Shown piece after piece: positions 14,336 through 21,735 of a stretch of 32,992 bases of DNA. Each line of letters starts with the position of its first letter. The first letter of the stretch is position 1. Below the pieces are notes generated by a model. It did no database searches and had not been told where the DNA came from. It was given only the letters and a program-made list of their open reading frames with translations. The position numbers and the translations under genes were made by a program. Source of the stretch: CAZVPZ01 sp964629245 (GTDB lineage: Archaea; Nanohalarchaeota; Nanosalinia; Nanosalinales; Nanosalinaceae); NCBI GenBank assembly GCA_964629245.1, contig CAZVPZ010000012.1:1-32992 (forward strand), read 5' to 3'.

Positions 14336-15067
14336 TCAGCCTGTGTGACTGAAAACCATCAACTGTTTTCCCTTGTCAAGACCCCTAGGGTATCTTTCCT
14401 TGTCTCCAATTTTGTTCTCTAACGTCCATGGCCGAAATATCTCCCCCCATTTTTCAATAGAACGGCTCCAGCTGCGTGCGTAGTCCCTGCCTGAAACCCT
14501 CTCTTTCAAGACTATCCTCCCTCCTTTGGCTGTGACCCGTTTCAGCTCTTCTACTGCCTCTTCAAGTCGATCCGGGGGTATCACCCCCAGTACATTGAAG
14601 GACACACTTAAATCGAAGGATCCATCCTCGTAAGGCATATCCTGGGCCATACAGTTCTCATAGCTTACCTGTGGGTAGAGTTCCTCCGCCAGCTCCAGCA
14701 ACTCCTGGTTTGGTTCCACAGCATGATGTTCCCTGGAAAAACCAGCTATCCACGGGGTTATACGTCCATAACCACAGCCTATCTCCAGCGAGCGCTCACA
14801 GTTGTCTTCAAGGACGGCTTCAAGGAGCTTCACCTCCTCAAAAATCCTCGCGCTGAACTTTGAGGGCTCCGATACACCTACGGTGTTCTTCTCGTTGAAA
14901 ACCGTATATCCTCTAGAACTCTCCTCTCTACGCCTCGGTAATTCGTTGGTCAGGAACCACCAGCTGTATCTTGGGACGAGATGAGGATTCCGAACGGCCT
15001 TTGACAGCTTCTTCCTCCAGTTCCGAAAAAGTTTCTTCCTCCCAATTAACCGGTTCAAATGGCTCAT
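14336..15067 (-). CDS. SAM-dependent methyltransferase (class I)
   Basis: A 243-residue methyltransferase of type 11 pattern. Motif I is SLEIGCGYGRITPWIAG (about residues 93-109), the acidic strand is HHAVEPNQEL, motif II/III contains AQDMPYEDGSFDLSVSFNVL, and the later helix is AVEELKRVTAKGGRIVLKERV. The first 40 residues are basic (RKKLFRNWRKKLSK) and may bind membrane or substrate. A small molecule or glycan target is likely from context, but not shown. It starts 44 bases after the FG-GAP gene on the same strand. Both genes are more AT-rich than the flanking genes, which suggests shared and separate ancestry. Confidence 0.87.
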   Translation of the reverse strand: MSHLNRLIGRKKLFRNWRKKLSKAVRNPHLVPRYSWWFLTNELPRRREESSRGYTVFNEKNTVGVSEPSKFSARIFEEVKLLEAVLEDNCERSLEIGCGYGRITPWIAGFSREHHAVEPNQELLELAEELYPQVSYENCMAQDMPYEDGSFDLSVSFNVLGVIPPDRLEEAVEELKRVTAKGGRIVLKERVSGRDYARSWSRSIEKWGEIFRPWTLENKIGDKERYPRGLDKGKQLMVFSHTG

Positions 15068-15111
15068 CGGCCTTATAGAACATCCTTGTAAAAAGGATTT
15101 TAAACCAGTAA

Positions 15112-16701
15112 CTAATTTATCGAGAGCCTCTGATTCGCTTCCACATCCCTCAGAATCTTCTTATCCCCATAGGGATTCACTATCCTTATCTCGTCGACGT
15201 TCTGGGCGCTACCGAGACCAAAGTGCAAGTAACGCGAATCCTGTGAAAGAAAATCAAACTTTGAGTTCTGAATCTTTAAACGGGTGATACCGTTCGCGGT
15301 TAAATAAACCTTCGTACCCAGAGCCGGTTTGTCGTCAGGTCTGACTCTTATCTGAATCCAGTTTCCTCCCTCCAGCCTGTTTTCATAAAGACGGTGTCTT
15401 CCTTGGTGATCGGCCAGTAAAATATCTAGGTCACCATCGCGATCAAAGTCTAGCTTAACGGCGCCTCTACCATCTATAGCTTCGAATAAATCGTCTCTTC
15501 GTTTAAAGCCGTCTTCTTTTCGTATACCAAAAACAGGAGTCGTTAAATTTATCTCTTCAAGCCTCACGGGATGAGACCTACCGGTTGAATGGAAAACATC
15601 ACTCATACCATCATTGTTAAAGTCAGCGAGAATCGCAGCCCACCCCCATTTACCCCTCTTCAGATTATATTTCTCTGCTTCCTCCCGGAACTTTACCTCA
15701 TTGGCAAAATCCCCCGTATTAATCAGTAGGTTGTTCCCCTCAAACCTGTATTTGTTGGGAGAATCAGACTTCAGACGGTTTTCTCTGTATTCCTCTGATT
15801 TATAGAGATTTGTAACCAGTATATCGGGTAAAAAGTCTCGATTCAAATCCTCGACTTCCGATGACATGCCGTTTCTATTCGTCCAGAAACCAAGTTCATT
15901 TCTTCTGAAGGACGGCCCCGAACCAGAATCCAAACTGTTAACGTACAATACATCCTCTCCAAAATCGTTGGCGACATGGATGTCGGGCAGCGTATCGTTG
16001 TTGAGGTCTACAAAGCTTGCGGCCAGACTCCAGTGCTCACCTTCTATCCCTGTTTTTCGAACTCTGGTAAACTCTGAACAGCCCCCCTCAAACAGGATGT
16101 TGGGGTTACCGTTATCTAAGTCATCTTCCACGAAAGTCTGTTCCATGCCCGTCGGATCTGTACGTTCCCAGTCTCCATTCTGGATAACAAACACGTCAAG
16201 GCAACCATCCCCATCGTAGTCGGCGGCAGAAGCACCCATAGGGACTCTGAAATCCTCCTGTAGCCCTACCTCCTTTACATGAAACTCTCCTTCGCTGTTC
16301 TCCAAAAAGAGGCTTTCACCTGTCTCAGATAAAAGATAGAGATCCTCCCAACCATCGTTGTCATAGTCAAAGAAGACTGCAGACTTAAACGAATCTCCTC
16401 CACCTATACCCTGAAGAACACCAGACTCATTGAAAACTCCTTCCTTGTTCTGATAGAGCACCGGTCTTTCACCTCCTAGAGCCAGGAAGTCCGGCCAAGA
16501 ATCCCTGTTAAAATCGGTTACATATAATCCAGAGTTACCGGGGAGATAACGATCATTGTATGTTGAATAGTTTATCCCCCTTTCCAGGGATACCTCTCTA
16601 AACTTGATTTCCGTCCTCTCCGAGGTACCAGTTCCTTTAATAACTAGTCCCAGAGCTAACAGAAAAACAAGAAATATAACCACCGTTACTTTCAGCTCCA
16701 T
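15112..16701 (-). CDS. Secreted FG-GAP/VCBS repeat protein with UnbV (ASPIC) C-terminus
   Basis: A 529-residue secreted or membrane-anchored protein. An N-terminal hydrophobic helix (residues 5-22) is followed by repeats with Ca-binding Asp-rich loops: DFNRDSWPD, DYDNDGWED, DYDGDGCLD, DLNNDTLPD, DLNRDFLPD, DFNNDGMSD and DFDRDGDLD. Seven such loops fit a seven-bladed FG-GAP propeller. The last 90 residues (from about 430) contain NWIQIRVR, LHFGLGSA and VDEIRIVNPYGDKKILRDV, the ASPIC/UnbV module. Such proteins are extracellular and bind surfaces or partners. AT-rich codons (TTA, ATA, AAA) are commoner than in neighbours. A TATA box at 16724-16737 precedes it. Confidence 0.9.
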   Translation of the reverse strand: MELKVTVVIFLVFLLALGLVIKGTGTSERTEIKFREVSLERGINYSTYNDRYLPGNSGLYVTDFNRDSWPDFLALGGERPVLYQNKEGVFNESGVLQGIGGGDSFKSAVFFDYDNDGWEDLYLLSETGESLFLENSEGEFHVKEVGLQEDFRVPMGASAADYDGDGCLDVFVIQNGDWERTDPTGMEQTFVEDDLDNGNPNILFEGGCSEFTRVRKTGIEGEHWSLAASFVDLNNDTLPDIHVANDFGEDVLYVNSLDSGSGPSFRRNELGFWTNRNGMSSEVEDLNRDFLPDILVTNLYKSEEYRENRLKSDSPNKYRFEGNNLLINTGDFANEVKFREEAEKYNLKRGKWGWAAILADFNNDGMSDVFHSTGRSHPVRLEEINLTTPVFGIRKEDGFKRRDDLFEAIDGRGAVKLDFDRDGDLDILLADHQGRHRLYENRLEGGNWIQIRVRPDDKPALGTKVYLTANGITRLKIQNSKFDFLSQDSRYLHFGLGSAQNVDEIRIVNPYGDKKILRDVEANQRLSIN

Positions 16702-16723
16702 GTAGTAGATTCCTCGGTATCGG

Positions 16724-16737
16724 CTTTAAATTATATC
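16724..16737 (-). promoter_or_regulatory. TATA-like box for the FG-GAP gene
   Basis: The minus strand reads GATATAATTTAAAG, 23-36 bases before the ATG at 16701. The divergent radical SAM gene starts at 16801 with no clear box of its own; this AT-rich stretch might serve it too, at a distance of 64-77 bases. Confidence 0.4.
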
Positions 16738-16800
16738 CAAGCTCTGTGGGAACGGTTGAAAAGAAACAAAATCCAATTCAGCTGATGTGGCGAAGAAACG

Positions 16801-18123
16801 ATGAGAGACATAGCGCTGATAAATCCACCACGCTACGAGGGAACACCAGTTATCCGGCACTTCAGGAGCAACTACCTGTACAACTATGTCATACCCCCGA
16901 TGGACCTGGCCTACTTTTCCCAGGTGGCGAAGGACCACGGCGGTAAAGTGGAGCTGATCGACGCCAACGGGGAAGACCTCGACCACTTGGAGACCGTTGA
17001 ACGGCTCTCTGGTTTCGGGCCTGACCTGATAGTGGTCAACGCGGCATTCAACATCGTGGAGCACGAACTCGAGGCGGTCAGGCGCTACTCGGAGAACCAC
17101 GATGTGGATATCGTTCTCTCCTCCCGTACGAGCATCGGCTCCGAACCAGAGCTCTTCGAGAAGTTCGGGTTCCTGGATGGCGTCGCGCGGGGTGAGATAG
17201 ACGCCTTCGCACCCGAACTGGCCGACGGGAAGCCGCTGAACCAGGTAGAAGGGATGGCGGCCCGGAAGGACCTTAACGAGCCTATCAGGGTCGTGGAGGA
17301 CCTGGATGAACATCCTATACCGGATATCGATGCCCTGCCGGACCTGTGGTACGATGAGTACAGCGTCCCGAACTATTTCGCCGAGGGGGGTTACTTCCTG
17401 ACAGGTGCGAGAGGATGCCCCTACGGATGTACCTTCTGCCCGGTGGGAGGCCACGAGGGGCAGCCGTTCTACTACAGGGAGCGCTCAATCGAGAACGTGA
17501 TGGAGGAGATAAGGATGATCGACGAACGCGGGATAGACGATTTTTTCTTCTTCAACGAGATCTTCACCTTCCCGGGTTTCGCCAACGATCTATGCGATGC
17601 CATAGTGGAGTCAGGGCTCGACGTTTCCTGGGTATGTGAGGGGAAGTCCAACCACGTGCAGGACGAGATGCTCGGCAAGATGAAAGATGCAGGTTGCAAG
17701 GCGGTCTACTACGGCGTGGAGTCTGGAAGCGACCGGATAATCCAGGACGTCAAGAAAGGCCAAGACTCGGAGGATGTCAAGAAGGCGTTCCGGCTGACGA
17801 AGGAAAACGACATGATGGCAGGGGCCTACATCATCCTCGGGTTCCCCGGGGACTCCTGGAAGACCTTTTACCAGACCGTGAAGCTTATGCGTGAGATAGA
17901 GCCCGATACCATAAAGATGGCCATCCTGGCGCCCTACAAGGGCACGGAGATATACAGGGAGATGCGGGAGAGGAACCTCGTGAACACGGAGGGCGGCGAG
18001 AGCTATGACAGGAACCTGACATCCTACCGCGACACGTCGACGAGGACCTGCCACCTCACGAACACAGAGCTGAAGCTGATGGACAACCTGTTCCGCCTGA
18101 TTTTCAGGGACAAGGTCTTCTAG
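16801..18123 (+). CDS. Radical SAM protein with B12-binding-like N-terminal domain
   Basis: A 440-residue protein. Residues 1-130 begin MRDIALINPPR and show the Rossmann-like pattern of a cobalamin-binding domain, but no DxHxxG motif is present, so base-off B12 binding is not expected. The [4Fe-4S] motif is CPYGCTFC (C206, C210, C213), followed by a TIM-barrel core with FFNEIFTFPG, YYGVESGSDRIIQDVKKGQ and AYIILGFPGD. This is the B12-domain radical SAM class used for methylation or C-C bond formation on lipids, cofactors and secondary metabolites. The product is unknown; the surface-modification context suggests a lipid or glycan. The stop overlaps the convergent membrane protein through CTAG. 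Confidence 0.9.
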   Translation: MRDIALINPPRYEGTPVIRHFRSNYLYNYVIPPMDLAYFSQVAKDHGGKVELIDANGEDLDHLETVERLSGFGPDLIVVNAAFNIVEHELEAVRRYSENHDVDIVLSSRTSIGSEPELFEKFGFLDGVARGEIDAFAPELADGKPLNQVEGMAARKDLNEPIRVVEDLDEHPIPDIDALPDLWYDEYSVPNYFAEGGYFLTGARGCPYGCTFCPVGGHEGQPFYYRERSIENVMEEIRMIDERGIDDFFFFNEIFTFPGFANDLCDAIVESGLDVSWVCEGKSNHVQDEMLGKMKDAGCKAVYYGVESGSDRIIQDVKKGQDSEDVKKAFRLTKENDMMAGAYIILGFPGDSWKTFYQTVKLMREIEPDTIKMAILAPYKGTEIYREMRERNLVNTEGGESYDRNLTSYRDTSTRTCHLTNTELKLMDNLFRLIFRDKVF

Positions 18124-18701
18124 TCCTTCTCGAAACCGGCTTTCTCCATGAGTTCGCGGGAGCGGTCCGAGTAGAAGAAAGAGTAGCCCTGGACGAAGAA
18201 GTAAGACGTGACGAGGAGTTCGAGATGAAACTCAAACAGCAACCAGAAGCCGACCGGTATCAGGTACCAGTAGAGGTACTGGTTGCCGTAGAAGAAACGG
18301 CTCAGGATGGAATCGGAATCCACGATGTACTGGTAGTAGTCGTGGATGAGTCCCGCTGCCACGAAGGTCGAAGCGAAGTAGATGAACCAGGAAGCCTCGA
18401 GCGGCCTCGCCGCGTAGATAGCGACGGCCAGCAGACCGGTAACGGGAAGACCGTGGTTCAGGGAGTCAACTCTTCCCCTGGCGAACCAGGAGGTCATGAC
18501 GGCGAGCCAGAAAGTGACGCCCGCCACCCCTGACAGCCAGAGCGTGGCGACGCCCGAGAAGAACACTGCCACGGCGATCACCGCCTCACCGTACCTGAAC
18601 CAGCTGTAGCCGTGCTCATCGAGCAGGTCTCCCAGCTTCAGGGCCCCACCGAAAACCAGTGAAGAAGCCGCTATACCGGCGAGAACAGCGATTACAGGCA
18701 C
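18120..18701 (-). CDS. Polytopic membrane protein, unknown function
   Basis: A 193-residue protein with about six hydrophobic segments. It starts at a GTG (18699-18701), with GTTATAAATC (minus strand, 18722-18731) 21-30 bases upstream. Features include SWFARGRVDSLNHGLPVTGL between helices, an Asp/His-containing membrane-edge motif, and GLIHDYYQYIVDSDSILSRF. The His and Asp residues near the membrane could form a metal or catalytic site, but I do not recognise the family. The basic loop ends RSRELMEKAGFEKD. It is flanked by the two radical SAM/glycosyltransferase units and could handle a lipid-linked intermediate; that is inference. Confidence 0.75.
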   Translation of the reverse strand: MPVIAVLAGIAASSLVFGGALKLGDLLDEHGYSWFRYGEAVIAVAVFFSGVATLWLSGVAGVTFWLAVMTSWFARGRVDSLNHGLPVTGLLAVAIYAARPLEASWFIYFASTFVAAGLIHDYYQYIVDSDSILSRFFYGNQYLYWYLIPVGFWLLFEFHLELLVTSYFFVQGYSFFYSDRSRELMEKAGFEKD

Positions 18702-18721
18702 GCTAGAGATTTTGCTCTACA

Positions 18722-18731
18722 GATTTATAAC
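18722..18731. promoter_or_regulatory. Shared divergent TATA-like box (membrane protein / glycosyltransferase)
   Basis: GATTTATAAC is 21-30 bases from the GTG of the membrane protein (minus strand) and 31-40 bases from the ATG of the glycosyltransferase (18762, plus strand). Confidence 0.4.
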
Positions 18732-18761
18732 TCTGGCAACCCATCTGGGGAAACAGCCGAC

Positions 18762-19574
18762 ATGGAAGATTTCTCTGTCATAATGCCGGTCTACAGGGAC
18801 GTGGAATCCGCAGTTGACACAGTCGAAAGATTCATCTCCGCCGACATCCCTGAACTCAGGGAGTTCGTAGTGGTGGTCGACGAGGAGGATATCGAACTCG
18901 ACTGGGATAGAGCGATAATAGTGAAGAACGGAAGACGGGTGGGTAAAAGCCGGGCCGTCAACCAGGGGCTCGGCGTCTCCACCGCACCGGTGAAGGTGCT
19001 CATCAGCTCAGACATCGTGATAGAGCCCTCCACTGTCCGGGAGATGGCCTCAAGGGTGGAGGACGGGGGCCTGGTGGTTCCACGTATCGTCCCGGAGCAG
19101 GACGGCAGCATCGCGTCCAGGGTCGCGGAAACCGTCTGGCAGCTGCACCACCACGTCTCCAGCATCAGCCCGACGGCGGGGGAAGCCATAGCTTTCTCGA
19201 AAGAGCTGTCTCTCCCGGAGAAGACGGTCGCGGACGAGGAATACATCTCCTCGAAAATGGGGGAACGGACTTACCTGGAAGACGAGAAGGTGCACAACCA
19301 GCCGCCTTCCAGCCTCAAGCAGCTCTATCTTCAGCGGCGCAGGATATTCATGGGTCACCTGGCGCTCCAGAGAAACGAGGGGTATGTGCCGCCGACTAAC
19401 AGCTTCCCTCTCCTCCTGGCCGGGCTGAAATCCTACCTGTGCGAAGGCGGCGAAAAGGGGATGCTCGCCAGGGCCTCCCTTATAGAACTCTTCGCGAGGT
19501 CAGAGGGCTTCCTGCGTTTCCTACTGGGCGGGATGCCGTGGAAGTGGAAAACCATTAATACCTTGCAAACCTGA
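18762..19574 (+). CDS. Family 2 glycosyltransferase
   Basis: A 270-residue GT-A fold glycosyltransferase. The start FSVIMPVYRDVESAVDTVERF is the nucleotide-sugar binding strand. GRRVGKSRAVNQGLGVSTAPV is the typical GKsxAxNxGl block, and LISSDIVIEP places S-D-I where the metal-binding DxD lies (only one Asp). DEEY is a plausible catalytic base region, and QLYLQRRRIFMGHL matches the QxxRW-like acceptor motif. A C-terminal hydrophobic segment is short, so membrane association is weak. It probably adds a sugar to a lipid or surface polymer. The next gene starts nine bases after its stop. Confidence 0.87.
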   Translation: MEDFSVIMPVYRDVESAVDTVERFISADIPELREFVVVVDEEDIELDWDRAIIVKNGRRVGKSRAVNQGLGVSTAPVKVLISSDIVIEPSTVREMASRVEDGGLVVPRIVPEQDGSIASRVAETVWQLHHHVSSISPTAGEAIAFSKELSLPEKTVADEEYISSKMGERTYLEDEKVHNQPPSSLKQLYLQRRRIFMGHLALQRNEGYVPPTNSFPLLLAGLKSYLCEGGEKGMLARASLIELFARSEGFLRFLLGGMPWKWKTINTLQT

Positions 19575-19582
19575 GATGGTAC

Positions 19583-20674
19583 GTGGATTTACCGCGTCTA
19601 CTCTCACGGATTCCACGGTACCGGGCCTTCAGGAAGGGCCGTGGTTCCCTGCTGCCGGCGAACATGACTTTCAGCGTTATAGACCGGTGCAACATGGCGT
19701 GCCGGACCTGCGGCATCTGGAAGAACCGGGACACCGACGAACTCGAGGTCGAGGAGTACGAGGAAATCGTCGACCCGCTTGAACTCTACTGGGCGACCAT
19801 CTCTGGCGGTGAGCCTTTCATGCGGGAAGACCTCGCAGACGTGCTTGACGTGATAGTGAACGGGACCGGTGCGCGCTACGTTACGATAGCTACCAACGGC
19901 ATGCTCGACACCGAGACCCGTCAGGTGATGGAGGAGGTGCTCCAGAGAACGTCCAAAACCGAGTTCATGCTAAACTTCTCCATCGACGGTACGAGCGAGA
20001 CGCACGAGTACATGAGGAGGACGATGAACGCTTTCGAAAAGGTATCAAGCAGTATAGAGGCCGCGAGATCCCTGGAATCGGACCGTATCCACATCGGTGC
20101 GAACACTGTGATATCGAAGTACAACGAGGACGAGATACCTGCCACTTACCGCGACATCATGGCGAAACTGGAACCCGATTCCTACATAGTGGAGGTCGCG
20201 GAGCAGAGGGACAAGCTCTACAATAGCGACATGGAGTTCGCACCTGAAAACCCGGAGCCTGCTCTCAGTTTCCTGTTGGAAAGGCTGGATGAGGAAGAAC
20301 GGTCGGGAGCTCCCGCGCTTGTGAAACTGATGAGGAAAGGGTTCTACAGGTGGCTTCTCAGGGGAGACGAACTCCCCAACCACACCGGCTTCATATCCGC
20401 CCAGTGCAACCCGACAGGCGAGGTGTGGCCGACCTCGATGGACCAGAAGGTGATGGGCGACCTCCGGGAGAGCGGTCACGATTTCGAGAGTGTCTGGTAC
20501 GGGGAGAAGGCGGAGGAAGTACGGTCATACATCAGGAGCGAGAACCCTCAGGACATGCTGGCGAACTCCTTCTACAACAACATGCTCTGCAGTCCCCACC
20601 GACTTCTCAAGCTACTTGCCCAGGACTTCAAGCGTCCCCGGCTGGCGGCTAACCGACTGGTCGCTGGCGATTGA
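19583..20674 (+). CDS. Radical SAM enzyme (SPASM-like class)
   Basis: A 363-residue radical SAM protein. The cluster motif is CNMACRTC (C36, C40, C43) after FSVIDR, with SGGEPFMRED as the SAM-binding GGE motif and TIATNGML and FSIDGTSETHEYMR in the barrel. The C-terminal part has two separated cysteines (in AQCNPTGEVWP and NMLCSPHR), fewer than a full SPASM set. I use the GTG at 19583; an ATG at codon 28 (MTFSVIDRC) is the alternative. It follows the glycosyltransferase by eight bases, so probably one operon. Its 3' end overlaps the convergent epimerase gene by 63 bases. Confidence 0.88.
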   Translation: MDLPRLLSRIPRYRAFRKGRGSLLPANMTFSVIDRCNMACRTCGIWKNRDTDELEVEEYEEIVDPLELYWATISGGEPFMREDLADVLDVIVNGTGARYVTIATNGMLDTETRQVMEEVLQRTSKTEFMLNFSIDGTSETHEYMRRTMNAFEKVSSSIEAARSLESDRIHIGANTVISKYNEDEIPATYRDIMAKLEPDSYIVEVAEQRDKLYNSDMEFAPENPEPALSFLLERLDEEERSGAPALVKLMRKGFYRWLLRGDELPNHTGFISAQCNPTGEVWPTSMDQKVMGDLRESGHDFESVWYGEKAEEVRSYIRSENPQDMLANSFYNNMLCSPHRLLKLLAQDFKRPRLAANRLVAGD

Positions 20675-21448
20675 ACGTGCACGTATCTTCCCCGGCACGC
20701 GGAGACCGATTTTCCTCAGCATCTCGCCCAGCAGACCCACTGATCCTAGAAACGCATCAGGAACGGGAACTTCTAGACCCTCAAGCCCGGAGCCGCGGGC
20801 CAGTTCCCGGGGTAGGTATTCCCGGGCGGCGAGAACGGGAGATTCAAGCCGACCCTCTATGCTCACGGCGACCACCTCGGCAAGCTCTTCCTTCCTGATG
20901 GCAGGCGTCTTCTTCCCGTTCGAGGGTATAAAGCCAAATCTCGATGCTGTCTCCAGGAGGCCGGGAGGCGTTTCCCTGTCGAAGACGGTCGCGGGCCTGA
21001 CGATAACGTAGTCTTCGAAGTTTTCCCTCACCACTTCCTCGGATGCCCGCTTGGACCGGGAGTAGGGAAGCCAGGGAGATGGCGCCTCACCCCTGTTGTA
21101 ATCACCCTCCAACCCCATCGCGGCTAGACTGCTCAGGTGGACGAAACGCGTATCGAAGTACCGCCGGGCGAGATTTTCGATGCCTTCGACATTGACAGCA
21201 TCCCACTCATAACGGTCAAGCGGCAGACCGTCTATGTCGCCAGTTCCGGCAGCGTTGACGACAGCATCCACATCCGGCAGTTCCCGGACCTGGTCCGGCC
21301 GGGTTATATCGACCTCTATCCCAGAGTCCAGACCGGCCCTCAGAACCCGGTAATCCTGCTCGAGTCGGTCGACCGCTGCCGAACCTATGTATCCAGAGGC
21401 CCCTAAAACCAGTACCTTCTCAACCACGTCCAGTTCTTGGTCAGCCAC
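20612..21448 (-). CDS. NAD(P)-dependent sugar epimerase/dehydratase-like (extended SDR)
   Basis: A 278-residue extended short-chain dehydrogenase. The dinucleotide-binding motif is VLVLGASGYIGSAAVDRL (GxxGxxG, about residues 14-31). Next come VDITRPDQ, VVNAAG, LSSLAAMG and the catalytic YSRSK. Relatives such as RmlD or NAD-dependent epimerases make nucleotide sugars, which suits the glycosyltransferase neighbour. It starts at GTG (21446-21448); a later GTG (VVEKVLVLG) is possible. The C-terminal about 20 residues lie in the overlap with the radical SAM gene. Confidence 0.85.
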   Translation of the reverse strand: MADQELDVVEKVLVLGASGYIGSAAVDRLEQDYRVLRAGLDSGIEVDITRPDQVRELPDVDAVVNAAGTGDIDGLPLDRYEWDAVNVEGIENLARRYFDTRFVHLSSLAAMGLEGDYNRGEAPSPWLPYSRSKRASEEVVRENFEDYVIVRPATVFDRETPPGLLETASRFGFIPSNGKKTPAIRKEELAEVVAVSIEGRLESPVLAAREYLPRELARGSGLEGLEVPVPDAFLGSVGLLGEMLRKIGLRVPGKIRARSIASDQSVSRQPGTLEVLGK

Positions 21449-21491
21449 GCTTTTCTTTCTACCTGGGATAAGAAATGGGAAAAAGTGGTTT

Positions 21492-21626
21492 TCAGGCCAT
21501 TACCGACGTCTCGGTTATGCATTTTCGATGGCAGTAACCCTCTCTCGCCTTGAGGTAACTATCATCGGAATGAACCCGGTCACCACAGATTACACAGAAG
21601 CCTAACTTGTGTGATAGCTGAGACAT
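21492..21626 (-). CDS. Zinc-finger microprotein (44 residues)
   Basis: Begins MSQLSHKLGFCVICGDRV and carries YCHRKC later. C11 and C14 form one CxxC pair, and C32, H33 and C36 supply the rest, giving a treble-clef-like zinc site in 44 residues. A strong Shine-Dalgarno GGGAGGGG lies just before the ATG, and TTTATATG (minus strand, 21662-21669) lies 36-43 bases upstream. These signals make it a real gene despite its size. It lies between gltX and the epimerase with its own promoter. Function unknown. Confidence 0.7.
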   Translation of the reverse strand: MSQLSHKLGFCVICGDRVHSDDSYLKAREGYCHRKCITETSVMA

Positions 21627-21735
21627 AGTTCCCCTCCCAACCTATGATTAGCTCTCGAGCCATATAAACAAAGTTGTATATGATACCGTAATTACCATTA
21701 AGTCACAGAGCCGTCCTGGAGCGGTTAAAACCGGC

